NCBI GenBank assembly: GCA_032881465.1
Contig: CP126168.1
Coordinates: 2,728,001 to 2,792,000 of the forward strand
Reading direction: 5' to 3'
Origin: Parvibaculaceae bacterium PLY_AMNH_Bact1
GTDB lineage: Bacteria; Pseudomonadota; Alphaproteobacteria; Parvibaculales; Parvibaculaceae
DNA: 64,000 nucleotides
Below, one piece after another: positions 43,259 to 51,918 of the stretch. The notes beneath the pieces are model-generated. The model saw only the letters and a program-made list of their open reading frames with translations. It searched no databases and had not been told where the DNA came from. The first letter of the stretch is position 1, and the number at the start of each line of letters is the position of its first letter. Made by a program: the position numbers and the translations under genes.

Positions 43259-43840
43259 TTAGCGCTGCGGCCCACAACCCCGTCCATCAAGCTCAGCGCC
43301 AAGCTCACTGGCCGAGGGACGCCACTTTTCCAGCACAAGCAGCGCAACAAACAAGAATGCTGCAAGACCAAGCGCCAGCAGCCAAAACGGCAACTCTGTG
43401 ACATCCGCATAGGTCATTTTTTCTCCACTCGCGAAATAGGGTCCAAAGAGCGGCAGTGCATACCCATAAACAAGCGTACCGAGAAGGCCGCCTGCCAGGA
43501 TCATCCAAGCGTCTCTGTATCCTGCGCCGATTTGCGCGAACACTGTGCCCGGGCATGCGCCTGCGACGACCATGCCGACACCGATCAACCCACCCCCAAT
43601 AATTTGCGCACCGACAGAGAGTGCCTTGGGATGCAGCGTCACAAATCCGAGACCATGGAGGCAAGCCAGGACAATCAGACCTGTAACGATGGCACTGACA
43701 AACACTTTTACCATCGTGAAATTCTGGAGCCTCATTTGGCCCAAGATCATGCCCGGCTCAAAAACGCGCGACTTCTCCAGTGCGACCCCGAAAACCAGCC
43801 CCATGCTTAAACCGAGAAAAACAATCCACAAAAAGTCCAT
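43259..43840 (-). CDS. YeeE/YedE-family membrane protein, C-terminal half of a split pair
   Basis: The 193-residue protein has about five hydrophobic helices and the signature GMVVAGACPGTVFAQIGAG, with the conserved Cys of the YeeE/YedE (DUF395) thiosulfate-transport family. The ATG at 43840 has GAGGA seven bases upstream and follows the partner's stop by 10 bp. Upstream codons overlap the partner and are not used. It should form one functional permease with the adjacent 172-residue protein. Convergent with the radical SAM gene. Confidence 0.85.
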   Translation of the reverse strand: MDFLWIVFLGLSMGLVFGVALEKSRVFEPGMILGQMRLQNFTMVKVFVSAIVTGLIVLACLHGLGFVTLHPKALSVGAQIIGGGLIGVGMVVAGACPGTVFAQIGAGYRDAWMILAGGLLGTLVYGYALPLFGPYFASGEKMTYADVTELPFWLLALGLAAFLFVALLVLEKWRPSASELGAELDGRGCGPQR

Positions 43841-43850
43841 AACGAGTTCC

Positions 43851-44369
43851 TCAAAAACGACGAGTGAAAATAAACGCCACAGCAATGCCACCGGCGAAAA
43901 TAGAAGGAACGACAATTGAGGATGAGACAGCAAGCTGCGCCAACCCAGTCAGGCCATGTCCACTTGTACATCCGCCAGCCAAACGCGCTCCAAAAAGCAA
44001 AATGAACCCACCGAGGAAGGCAAGCCCGTAACGAGCCAAAGGGGACGACACCCCCATCGCCTCTCTCCACACCGGCGATATGTGCTCTCGCCGAGCGCTC
44101 GAAAGACGCATGGAAAGAAATGCCCCCAGCGCAATTCCAATCACCAGAGCAGATTGCCAAACATATTTTGACGAAGTGACGTATTTGCTGAAGTAGGACC
44201 CGTCCACTGCCGTCGGATCAAAAATCAGGACAGCGTGTCCCGCGGCCTTAACAAACGACGAGGACGCACCAAGACCCGTATCCATCAAGAGGAAGGCTGG
44301 GATTTGTAGAAGGCCGATCAGCGCACCAGCCACATAAGGCGACCAAGCCTTGTCCGATAAAGCAATCAT
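43851..44369 (-). CDS. YeeE/YedE-family membrane protein, N-terminal half of a split pair
   Basis: The 172-residue protein has four or five helices and GARLAGGCTSGHGLTGL, a hallmark of the DUF395/YeeE-YedE family. Members import thiosulfate or other reduced sulfur through Cys-lined pores. Many bacteria have the two halves fused; here they are separate genes 10 bp apart. A near-perfect AT-rich palindrome lies about 35 bp upstream, matching the type of site bound by ArsR-family sulfide sensors such as BigR, which control such pairs elsewhere. No ArsR-family gene is in this window. Confidence 0.87.
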   Translation of the reverse strand: MIALSDKAWSPYVAGALIGLLQIPAFLLMDTGLGASSSFVKAAGHAVLIFDPTAVDGSYFSKYVTSSKYVWQSALVIGIALGAFLSMRLSSARREHISPVWREAMGVSSPLARYGLAFLGGFILLFGARLAGGCTSGHGLTGLAQLAVSSSIVVPSIFAGGIAVAFIFTRRF

Positions 44370-44402
44370 GTTGAGCTCCGTTTCTATCGCAGACCAATTA
44401 AT

Positions 44403-44426
44403 ATTATTATATGCGCATATTATAAT
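44403..44426. promoter_or_regulatory. AT-rich palindrome upstream of the YeeE/YedE pair
   Basis: ATTATTATATGC and GCATATTATAAT form a 12-bp inverted repeat with one mismatched position and no spacer. It sits in the promoter gap and resembles ArsR/SmtB-type operators. Binding by a sulfide sensor is inference. Confidence 0.6.
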
Positions 44427-44579
44427 TTAAACAAGCCAACTAACTTCAGGGCCGACAAGGCCCCATGAAACAAAGCGAAACCGTCAGGAAACACCTACGA
44501 CACAAATACCCCTGATCTTTAGACAGTCATTTTTGACCGGCGGCCCTTGACGCTTACGTGAGAGGCACCTAGATACTAG

Positions 44580-44593
44580 ACCAACCGGTCGGT
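44580..44593. promoter_or_regulatory. TetR-type operator before the TetR/RND operon
   Basis: ACCAACC-GGTCGGT is a 14-bp palindrome with a single unpaired position, of the ACCRACCGGTYGGT type used by AcrR/TetR proteins. It lies 18 bp upstream of the TetR start and just downstream of a possible promoter (TTGACG 44547, TAGATA 44570, 17-bp spacing). It probably mediates autorepression of the whole operon. Confidence 0.7.
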
Positions 44594-44611
44594 TTGTGGA
44601 GACGAGGGGCT

Positions 44612-45298
44612 ATGACACAGACACCAAAGACAATCCCAGCTGAAAAAAGCGAGGATGCGCGCCAAATACGTGGCGAACGCACACGCCAGGCCCTATTGGA
44701 AGCCGCTTTTGATGAAATTCATCAGCATGGGTATCGTTCAGCCAGTCTCAACGACATTTTGAAAGCTGCCGGGTGCACCAAGGGCTCTCTCTATCATCAT
44801 TTCCCCGACAAACATGCCCTTGGTCTCGCAGCCATTGTCGACAATATCGACCGGTTCATGGCCACCAACTGGCTGACACCGCTTGCTGACTCCAACAATC
44901 CAATCTCCACCCTTCTCGACATTCTCCAGCGACACGTTGACGGCGACGTCCTCTGTGATGTCCGACTTGGGTGCCCCTTGCAGAATCTCAGCCAGGAAAT
45001 GTCCGGGCTGGACGAAGACTTCCGCACCTATCTGAACGGAATCCACGAGCAATGGCGCACGGCCATTGCCGATGCCCTTAGAAAAGGTCAGAACGCCGGT
45101 CAGGTACGCAAAGACATCTCGGCAGAAGCTGCCGCCACGATGATCATCGCAACCCACCAGGGAACGGTCGGACTTATCAAAACAGCTCAGAGCACCGACA
45201 TCGGCACTTCGAGCTTTGAAGCATTTTACCAATACCTCAACAGTCTGCGGGCCACCGGCAATTGTACGCCTGGCCCCAAAGAAGGACTTGCATCATGA
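44612..45298 (+). CDS. TetR-family repressor of the second MMPL/RND operon
   Basis: The 228-residue protein has an N-terminal TetR domain (RQALLEAAFDEIHQHGYRSASLNDILKAAGCTKGSLYHHFPDK) and a C-terminal helical sensor that resembles the NemR/AcrR-type (CPLQNLSQEMSGLDEDFR). GAGGGG lies before the ATG at 44612. Its stop overlaps the next ATG by 4 bp, so repressor and exporter are co-translated, with the palindrome just upstream as operator. The ligand is probably the exported compound. Confidence 0.88.
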   Translation: MTQTPKTIPAEKSEDARQIRGERTRQALLEAAFDEIHQHGYRSASLNDILKAAGCTKGSLYHHFPDKHALGLAAIVDNIDRFMATNWLTPLADSNNPISTLLDILQRHVDGDVLCDVRLGCPLQNLSQEMSGLDEDFRTYLNGIHEQWRTAIADALRKGQNAGQVRKDISAEAAATMIIATHQGTVGLIKTAQSTDIGTSSFEAFYQYLNSLRATGNCTPGPKEGLAS

Positions 45299-47658
45299 AT
45301 AATGGATGGGTCACGACCTACGCCAATTGGATCATCAAACTACGCTGGCTTGTTGTGCTGGTGACAGTGGCTGGCGCCCTGGCGATGGCATCTGGCGGTC
45401 AGTACATCAAATTTTCAAACGACTACCGCTATTTCTTTACGGATGAAAATCCAAACCTCAAAGCCTTCGAACAATTGGAGCGCACGTACACAAGTCCTGA
45501 CACGCTTCTCTGGGTACTGCGCCCGAATGAAGGCAAGGCGACCGATCCTGAAATCTTGGCAATCGTGAAGGAAATCACGGAACGGGCCTGGCAAACGCCC
45601 TACTCCATTCGCGTAGACAGTCTCACCAATTACCAGCACACGACTGCGTTAGATGATGATCTTTATGTTCGCGACCTAGTGATTGATCCCGCAGAGGTAG
45701 ATCCTGCAGAAGTCCTTCGGATTGGCACAACAGAACCCGCCATTGCCAAGCGGATCATCTCTGACGATGGAACCACCACGGCGATTTTTGCGACTCTCAA
45801 AATTCCCCGAGACGACATAACAGCGACAGCCGCACCGGTCGCCCACGCGCGAGCCATCGTCGCAGATATTCGCGAACGTTTTCCCGACCTTCGGATTGAG
45901 CTGACAGGTTCTGTGATGCTCTCCACTTCCTTCTCGGAAGCGGCAACACGCGACCTCCAAACACTGACGCCAGGCATGTATGTCGTTCTCGCGCTTACTG
46001 TTTGGTTTCTCATTCGTTCCATCAGCGGCACAATCGCGACCCTCATCGTGGTTGGCCTTTCCGCGGCGGCGGCCATGGGCTTTGTGATGGGGTGGATGGG
46101 CATTAGGCTAACGCCGCCCTCCTCCGGTGCCCCCACCATCATTCTGACCGTCGCCGTCGCGGACTCCATTCACATATTGGTCACCGCCCTCGTATCCATG
46201 CAGAAAGGCATGGCCAAACGCGAAGCCATTGTCGAAAGCCTTCGGGTAAATTTCCAACCCGTGTTTCTCACATCCGTGACAACAGCTATTGGCTTTGCAA
46301 GCCTGAACTTCTCTGACGCACCGCCTTTCCGGGATCTGGGCAACACATCGGCTGTTGGCGCTCTGGTCGCGTGGATACTCTCCATCTCCTTCTTGCCGGC
46401 TCTAATGTCAATCCTGCCCATCTCGGCAAAAGGATCACTGAGCAAACAATCCGAATTCATGGAGAGGTTTGGCGAAATGGTGATCGGCAACCGCCGCAAA
46501 ATCCTGGTCGGCATGACCGCGGTTCTGATCGGCTTTGCGTCACTCCTGCCGCAATTCACTTTCAATGACCGATTTGTGGAGTATTTCGACGACCGCATGG
46601 AATTCCGTGTCGCCAGTGATTGGGCATCAGACAACCTGACAGGCATCTACCAGATCAGCTACTCGCTCTATTCCGGCGACACAGGCGGCATATCCGATCC
46701 AGAATATCTGGAGCGGCTGGAAGCCTTTGCAAACTGGTTCCGCGAACAGCCGGAAGTTGTGCACGTAGCGACATTCTCTGACGTCATCAAGCGCGTGAAC
46801 AAAAGCATGCACGGTGACGATGAGAGTTACTACCGCGTCCCAGAGGACCGGCAAAGCGCAGCACAGTTCCTCTTGCTCTATGAGATGTCACTCCCCTATG
46901 GCCTAGATCTAAACGACCAGATCAATGTCGATAAGTCCGCAACCAAACTCACCATCACCCTGACCGACGTTTCGACTGAAGAGATGAAGAGCATTATTGA
47001 TCGCGGTGAAACCTGGCTGAGGGAAAATGCGCCCGATACCATGTACGCCTACCCAGCCGGTCAGGCCGTCATGTTCTCCTTCATCGGTATCAGCAACTTT
47101 GAAGCCATGACAGTAGGAACCGGCATCGCACTCCTGCTTATCTCCGGCTGTTTGATGCTGGCACTGCGGGACCTAAAACTAGGGATCATCTCCCTGGTTC
47201 CAAACCTCACCCCACCCATCGCAGCGTTTGGGGTTCTAGCTCTGTTCAGTACTGAAGTGGGTTTCTGGTCCACCTTTGTGATCGCCACTGCTTTGGGGCT
47301 GATTGTGGACGCCACCGTCCACTTCCTGTCCAAATATCAAAGAGCACGCTCTGAGCAAGGTAAGTCGGCGGAGGATGCCGTGCGCTACGCCTTCTCAACC
47401 GTTGGCACCGCTCTGTGGGTGTCCACCTTCGTGTTGATCATAGGATTCGCGCTTCTCGCTTACTCACCCTTCCGTGTAAATGCGATGCTCGGAATCATGG
47501 TGGCAGTCACCGTAGCCTGTGCGCTCATCATCGACTTTTTGCTGTTACCAGCGCTACTCATTGCTCTAGATGGCAAACGAAAGTCGGACAAAACCACCGA
47601 AGCAGATGCCGACCACGGGTCTGCTGATACCCCACCTGCTGCATCAGCGCCTGCATAG
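45295..47658 (+). CDS. MMPL/RND-family transporter (second copy)
   Basis: The 787-residue protein repeats the MMPL/RND pattern: helix 1 (LRWLVVLVTVAGALAMA), a periplasmic loop from about 50 to 230, five helices, a second loop, and a second helix bundle. GAPTIILTVAVADSIHILV and FVIATALGLIVDATVHFLSKYQRA carry the acidic proton-relay residues typical of helix 4 and helix 10. It is coupled to TetR upstream and is followed by LolA-like and outer-membrane barrel genes, so it likely powers a trans-envelope lipid-like export route. It is a paralogue of the transporter at 38349. Confidence 0.88.
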   Translation: MNNGWVTTYANWIIKLRWLVVLVTVAGALAMASGGQYIKFSNDYRYFFTDENPNLKAFEQLERTYTSPDTLLWVLRPNEGKATDPEILAIVKEITERAWQTPYSIRVDSLTNYQHTTALDDDLYVRDLVIDPAEVDPAEVLRIGTTEPAIAKRIISDDGTTTAIFATLKIPRDDITATAAPVAHARAIVADIRERFPDLRIELTGSVMLSTSFSEAATRDLQTLTPGMYVVLALTVWFLIRSISGTIATLIVVGLSAAAAMGFVMGWMGIRLTPPSSGAPTIILTVAVADSIHILVTALVSMQKGMAKREAIVESLRVNFQPVFLTSVTTAIGFASLNFSDAPPFRDLGNTSAVGALVAWILSISFLPALMSILPISAKGSLSKQSEFMERFGEMVIGNRRKILVGMTAVLIGFASLLPQFTFNDRFVEYFDDRMEFRVASDWASDNLTGIYQISYSLYSGDTGGISDPEYLERLEAFANWFREQPEVVHVATFSDVIKRVNKSMHGDDESYYRVPEDRQSAAQFLLLYEMSLPYGLDLNDQINVDKSATKLTITLTDVSTEEMKSIIDRGETWLRENAPDTMYAYPAGQAVMFSFIGISNFEAMTVGTGIALLLISGCLMLALRDLKLGIISLVPNLTPPIAAFGVLALFSTEVGFWSTFVIATALGLIVDATVHFLSKYQRARSEQGKSAEDAVRYAFSTVGTALWVSTFVLIIGFALLAYSPFRVNAMLGIMVAVTVACALIIDFLLLPALLIALDGKRKSDKTTEADADHGSADTPPAASAPA

Positions 47659-47672
47659 AGAGAGGCCAAAAC

Positions 47673-48611
47673 ATGACTCGCTTTTCAATTCCGGACGCTA
47701 ACCCTATCGTGCGTCTCACGGTAAACCTGAGAGAGGAAAATCAGCCCATGCGTATGAACGCGCTGAACCTACACAATCTGGTCCTAGCCTGGATCATCGC
47801 TGCCATGCTGGTCATCTTGCCCGTTGGCATCTCCACAGCCATCGCAGAAGAACTGGCGGGGCTTGGTACACTTCCCGGCGCTGACGATCCCGTAGCGAGA
47901 GGGCTTGCTATCGCCGAGGAAACAGAGCGACGAGATGTTGGCTTCAATAACACCTCTGCCAACATGCAGATGATCCTCACCAACGCATACGGCGAAACAA
48001 GTGAGCGGGAGCTCCGCAATATGGTGCTTGAGATTACAGAAGAAAATCTGGGCGACTGGAGCTTGATCGTCTTTGACAAACCCCGCGACGTAGACGGCAC
48101 CGCCCTTCTATCCCACGCCCGCATCTTGGATCCTGATGATCAATGGATGTATCTGCCAGCAGTGAAACGCGTAAAACGGATCTCGTCAGTCAATAAGTCC
48201 GGTCCATTCATGGGGTCCGAGTTTGCTTTTGAGGACTTCTCATCACAGGAAGTAGGGAAGTATTCATACAACTGGCTACGCGACGAAGAGTGTGGAGAAC
48301 GCATGTGTCACGTGAGCGAGCGTACGCCGCTCTATGAGCATTCCGGCTACACAAGACAGGTCGCCTGGACGGATACGACAGACTATCAGCCACGAAAGAT
48401 CGAGTATTACGACCGCAAAGATCAGCTTCTGAAAACCCTCACAATGACTGACTATCAGCTCTATGAGGACAAACATTGGCGTGCCCACGATTTGTTCATG
48501 GAAAACCATCAGACTGGCAAAAACACGCGGCTTGTCTGGAGCGATTTCGTTTTCCAGGCTGGTCTCACAGAGTCTGATTTCACAACCAACGCACTGAAAC
48601 GCGCGCGGTAA
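47673..48611 (+). CDS. LolA-like periplasmic lipid-carrier protein
   Basis: Up to 312 residues. After an N-terminal hydrophobic segment (LAWIIAAMLVILPVGISTAIA) the body matches LolA-fold proteins linked to MMPL/RND transporters: NMQMILTNAYGETSERELRNMVLE, then DDQWMYLPAVKRVKRISS and GSEFAFEDFSSQEVGKYSYNW. Such proteins shuttle hydrophobic cargo across the periplasm. I kept the ATG at 47673, which has AGAGAGG; an internal ATG at 47748 would give a more ordinary signal peptide and is a fair alternative. It follows the RND gene by 14 bp. Confidence 0.83.
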   Translation: MTRFSIPDANPIVRLTVNLREENQPMRMNALNLHNLVLAWIIAAMLVILPVGISTAIAEELAGLGTLPGADDPVARGLAIAEETERRDVGFNNTSANMQMILTNAYGETSERELRNMVLEITEENLGDWSLIVFDKPRDVDGTALLSHARILDPDDQWMYLPAVKRVKRISSVNKSGPFMGSEFAFEDFSSQEVGKYSYNWLRDEECGERMCHVSERTPLYEHSGYTRQVAWTDTTDYQPRKIEYYDRKDQLLKTLTMTDYQLYEDKHWRAHDLFMENHQTGKNTRLVWSDFVFQAGLTESDFTTNALKRAR

Positions 48612-48631
48612 CAAATCAAACCGTATTTGAG

Positions 48632-48664
48632 GGCGGGCGAAACCAAGCGCCCGCCTCTATTTTA
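48632..48664 (+). terminator. Intra-operon terminator or attenuator
   Basis: GGCGGGCG 48632-48639 and CGCCCGCC 48648-48655 form a perfect 8-bp stem, followed by TCTATTTT. It lies between the LolA-like gene and the outer-membrane protein gene, so it would reduce expression of the latter. Confidence 0.65.
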
Positions 48665-48687
48665 AGTTGCCCTGCTGGGAGGGGTTT

Positions 48688-49896
48688 ATGAATAATTTTT
48701 CCACAACCTGCGCTGCAAGCGCTCTGGCATGTAGCTTCACAGCAATAACGCCCGCCATCGCTGCTGATTTTGAAGTGACCGGCTTTGTTGAACCAGAACT
48801 CCAGGTGTTCGCAAGCCACGGCAATGTTCCAGGCCAGAAGCGCTTCAATAGCTCCGTCGCACTTGAAGTGACCGCCGAAGCATTTTGGGACAATGGCGAT
48901 CAGTTTGTCGTATTCACGCCTTTCGCACGTCTGGACCAGAATGACGGCAATCGCACGCACGCAGACATACGTGAACTGAAATATGCCTACGTGACAGGTG
49001 ATTGGGAGTTCCGCGTCGGCGTCGACAAGGTTTTCTGGGGCGTAACCGAAGTCGCTCACCTGATCGACATCATCAATCAAACCGACCAGGTTGAAAGCAT
49101 CGACGGCGAAGAAAAGCTCGGACAGCCCATGGTCTCAGTTTCCACTGTTCAGGACTTTGGCGTTTTCGATTTTTACCTCCTGCCCTATTTCCGCGAACGC
49201 ACATTCCCGAGCATGAGCGGACGCCCTGCATCTGATATCCCGATTGATGAAACTCAGACAATGTATGGCAGCGACGACAAACGCCAGCACCTCGACTTTG
49301 CCACGCGCTATTCAAACACTTTTGAAGATTGGGACGTCGGTGTTTCGTATTTCCAGGGAACAGGGCGTGACCCGGTCCTCACCCCCGGTTTCGATGCAGG
49401 CGGCAATCTGGTTCTCATCCCCCTCTATGCGCAAATCAGGCAAACCTCTATCGATGTTCAAGCAACAAAAGACGCATGGCTCTATAAATTTGAAGGCTTT
49501 TGGCGACGAGAATTAGGCGAAGAGTACATCCAGGCAACCGGCGGCATTGAGTATACGTTCTACCAAATTTTCGACACAGCATACGATTTGGGGATCGTCG
49601 CAGAATATATCTGGGACGATCGAGGGGCCAATGCAGCCAATGCATTTGCCAATGACACCGTCGCTGGACTTCGCTGGACCGCCAATGACGAAGCATCAAC
49701 AGCCGTGCTGCTCGCCTCTGTTATCGACATGGACACCCAGGCAACCAGCATCTCGCTCGAAGCAGAGCGGCGCTTTGGCAACGACTATTTCGTGGCACTC
49801 GAGGCTCGTTTTTTCGAAAACATAGAAAGAACTGATCCCCTGTTTTCTTTTGCTGATGATGACTTCATCCAACTTAGGGTCGCGCGCTACTTCTGA
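48688..49896 (+). CDS. Outer-membrane beta-barrel protein linked to the RND operon
   Basis: The 402-residue precursor starts MNNFSTTCAASALACS with a signal peptide ending near PAIAA. The body has repeated amphipathic strands with aromatic girdles (FEVTGFVEPELQVFAS, YAYVTGDWEFRVGVDKVFWG, YFVALEARFFENIE) and a C-terminal LRVARYF, the usual ending of a barrel. It resembles DUF1302-like outer-membrane proteins that accompany MMPL and DUF1329/LolA-like proteins, though the match is not certain. It may be the outer-membrane exit or receptor. GGGAGGGG precedes the ATG at 48688. Confidence 0.77.
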   Translation: MNNFSTTCAASALACSFTAITPAIAADFEVTGFVEPELQVFASHGNVPGQKRFNSSVALEVTAEAFWDNGDQFVVFTPFARLDQNDGNRTHADIRELKYAYVTGDWEFRVGVDKVFWGVTEVAHLIDIINQTDQVESIDGEEKLGQPMVSVSTVQDFGVFDFYLLPYFRERTFPSMSGRPASDIPIDETQTMYGSDDKRQHLDFATRYSNTFEDWDVGVSYFQGTGRDPVLTPGFDAGGNLVLIPLYAQIRQTSIDVQATKDAWLYKFEGFWRRELGEEYIQATGGIEYTFYQIFDTAYDLGIVAEYIWDDRGANAANAFANDTVAGLRWTANDEASTAVLLASVIDMDTQATSISLEAERRFGNDYFVALEARFFENIERTDPLFSFADDDFIQLRVARYF

Positions 49897-49918
49897 CCTG
49901 TTGCATGATGGAAAAATC

Positions 49919-49945
49919 AAAGGCGGCCTTCAGGCCGCCTTTTTT
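49919..49945. terminator. Bidirectional Rho-independent terminator
   Basis: AAAGGCGGCC and GGCCGCCTTT form a 10-bp stem with a four-base loop. The plus strand continues as a U-run and the minus strand has TTTGATTTTT. It ends the outer-membrane protein gene and the convergent flavin-enzyme gene. Confidence 0.9.
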
Positions 49946-49946
49946 G

Positions 49947-50567
49947 TTAGTAGATGTCGTTCTTCTCACTCTCATCGAGCGCCTGGTCAATCACCTCAGG
50001 CGGCACTTTGTCTAGCGCCAACTGATCACGGTACATTGTCCCCGTCGATGGCAGAGCAGAACGATCAACCTGTTTCTCAGCATTCCAAAGTTCTGAACGA
50101 ACAAGCGCCTTAGTGCAGTGGAGATAAACTTCTTCCACATGGATTACCATTACGCTTCTTGGATTTCGGCCGCGCATTTCAAATTGGCCTGTATGCGCTG
50201 GGTCAACGGAAACTTCCGCCCGCCCATTGACACGTAACAAATCATTGAAGCCTGGAATAAAAAACAAAAGCCCAATGCCCGCAGACGCGACAATGTTAGT
50301 GAGGGAGTCCAACCGGTTGTTCCCTGGCCAGTCAGGCAGCAGCAGCGTCTTTGGGTCTTGAACTTTCACAAACCCTGGCTCTCCGCCACGTGGAGAGACA
50401 TCAGGCAAAGCACCTTCACGTGCGGTGCCAATGCAAACAAAAGGCGACAACCCGATGAAGGACATGCAGTGCTTCTCAATATGGTCGAGCTGCTTATCGA
50501 CAGGTCCAGCGCCCGGCATCAGGTAATGCTCACGCAATTCTGCTTCGCTCGTAAGGGTATTGCTCAT
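49947..50567 (-). CDS. Pyridoxamine 5'-phosphate oxidase-related FMN-binding protein
   Basis: The 206-residue protein resembles the MSMEG_1061-type split-barrel flavoproteins: FIGLSPFVCIGTAREGALPDVSPRGGEPGFVKV at about 37-69, then LLLPDWPGNNRLDSLTNI and ILFFIPG-like GLLFFIPGFNDLLRVNGRA. These bind FMN or F420-like cofactors and reduce small molecules. It is divergent from the extradiol dioxygenase gene, so it may help process reactive aromatic intermediates. The ATG at 50567 has GGGAGAG upstream. Confidence 0.82.
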   Translation of the reverse strand: MSNTLTSEAELREHYLMPGAGPVDKQLDHIEKHCMSFIGLSPFVCIGTAREGALPDVSPRGGEPGFVKVQDPKTLLLPDWPGNNRLDSLTNIVASAGIGLLFFIPGFNDLLRVNGRAEVSVDPAHTGQFEMRGRNPRSVMVIHVEEVYLHCTKALVRSELWNAEKQVDRSALPSTGTMYRDQLALDKVPPEVIDQALDESEKNDIY

Positions 50568-50611
50568 CGTCGCTCTCCCATGAAATTCTCAGCCCTCGCA
50601 CAATACTGACA

Positions 50612-50698
50612 GGCTCCTGACAACCTTCTGTCAGGAGCCGAGCCTAGTTATGAGAATAATTATCAACATCACAAGATTTCTTTTCTGATGATATCATC
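50612..50698. promoter_or_regulatory. Three palindromes in the divergent control region of the aromatic island
   Basis: First, GGCTCCTGACA 50612-50622 pairs perfectly with TGTCAGGAGCC 50629-50639. Second, TGAGAATAATTATCA 50651-50665 is a 15-bp palindrome with one mismatch, similar in type to iron-box-like or MarR/TetR sites. Third, GATGATATCATC 50687-50698 is perfect. They lie between the flavin-enzyme gene and the extradiol dioxygenase gene, 74-160 bp upstream of the latter, and suggest control by more than one regulator. Confidence 0.55.
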
Positions 50699-50771
50699 AC
50701 TATTGACTTATCGCTCACATTGACTACGTTCCTAGAAAGGGGGTCACCCCACAAGTTCAGGAGCCAACGAC

Positions 50772-51884
50772 ATGGATTTCTCGCTGGAAGAAGCACTTCC
50801 CGTTGATCCTCACAAAGTAGACCGAGTCGCATCCCCTATCACCAAAGCATGGGATCTCGCCTACCTGCGCTTCGGGAAACCGGACCTAGATGAACAAGCC
50901 GCCTTCTTTAAGGATTTTGGCTTTGTGATCGCCGAACAGACCGCTGACCGACTGTATGTCAGAGGTGCCGGTCAGAGCCCCTATTTCATCGTCGTGGAAA
51001 AGACGCATAAAGCAGCCTATCTCGGACTTGGCGTTGAGATGAAAAGCCGCGAAGACCTTGAAGCTCTTGCGGCCAGCGACAAGGTGATCATTGACGCAGT
51101 CGACGGGCCAGGCGGCGGCGAGCGCGTGCGCCTCACTGACCCGAATGGATTTACAGTTGATGCCCTCTTCAACCGCACTCTTCAAACAGAACAGCCAATG
51201 AGAAAGGCGCGAGCACACAACACGCCAGAACAAAAAGTGCGCATCAATCAGGGACAGCGCGCGCCCTTGTCTCCACCTGACATTGCAAGGCTTGGTCATG
51301 TCGCTGTTTTGACCCCTGACTTCGAGACGTCAATGGATTGGTACAAAACACGGCTCGGACTCATTTCCACAGATGTTCTCTGTCTTGATGATGGGACACC
51401 AGCCCTCGCCTTTAACAGGTTTGATCGCGGCGAACACCCCGCCGACCATCACTCCATTGTTCTGGGCACCTATCCGGTCAAGGGATATGAGCATTCTGCC
51501 TACGAGCTACACGATCTGGATGCCGTCGGCCTCGGGCAACAAGTGCTAAGACAAAAAGGCCATAAACACGAATGGGGCATCGGTCGCCACATCTTAGGCA
51601 GTCAGGTCTTCGACTATTGGTCCGACCAGGATGGCTTTAAGTTTGAGCACTATGCAGATGGTGACGTCTATACATCTGACTATGAAACCGGCTATCACCC
51701 GCTAAGCACGCAAGGCTTGTATCAGTGGGGCCAGGACTTCCCAACGACGTTCACAAAGCCACACCTCAGCCTCGGCTTCATCTTAGAAGCAATCCACAAT
51801 CTGCGAACAATCCCCAGTTTCACCCTCAAGAAAATGAAATTGATGTTGGCGATGACCGGGCGCAAGGCCCGTCCTTGGCTCTAG
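50772..51884 (+). CDS. Two-domain extradiol ring-cleavage dioxygenase (VOC family)
   Basis: The 370-residue enzyme has two vicinal-oxygen-chelate domains. The C-terminal domain carries the Fe(II)/Mn facial triad H176 (RLGHVAVLTPDF), H241 (YEHSAYELHD) and E292 (FEHYAD), as in type I extradiol dioxygenases. It should open a catechol-type ring next to the diol (meta cleavage), giving a yellow semialdehyde product. It is the first gene of the dioxygenase-FAH hydrolase-FAD monooxygenase unit. Substrate class (catechol, biphenyl-diol, hydroxylated steroid ring) cannot be fixed. CAGGAG is upstream of the ATG. Confidence 0.87.
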   Translation: MDFSLEEALPVDPHKVDRVASPITKAWDLAYLRFGKPDLDEQAAFFKDFGFVIAEQTADRLYVRGAGQSPYFIVVEKTHKAAYLGLGVEMKSREDLEALAASDKVIIDAVDGPGGGERVRLTDPNGFTVDALFNRTLQTEQPMRKARAHNTPEQKVRINQGQRAPLSPPDIARLGHVAVLTPDFETSMDWYKTRLGLISTDVLCLDDGTPALAFNRFDRGEHPADHHSIVLGTYPVKGYEHSAYELHDLDAVGLGQQVLRQKGHKHEWGIGRHILGSQVFDYWSDQDGFKFEHYADGDVYTSDYETGYHPLSTQGLYQWGQDFPTTFTKPHLSLGFILEAIHNLRTIPSFTLKKMKLMLAMTGRKARPWL

Positions 51885-51918
51885 CGATCTTCAAATTCAA
51901 AGAAAAGAGAAATGCACC

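Noticed and set aside
43019-43810. 263-codon plus-strand frame over the radical SAM end and YeeE/YedE
   Set aside because: It overlaps two good genes and is low in hydrophobic structure, so it is a shadow.
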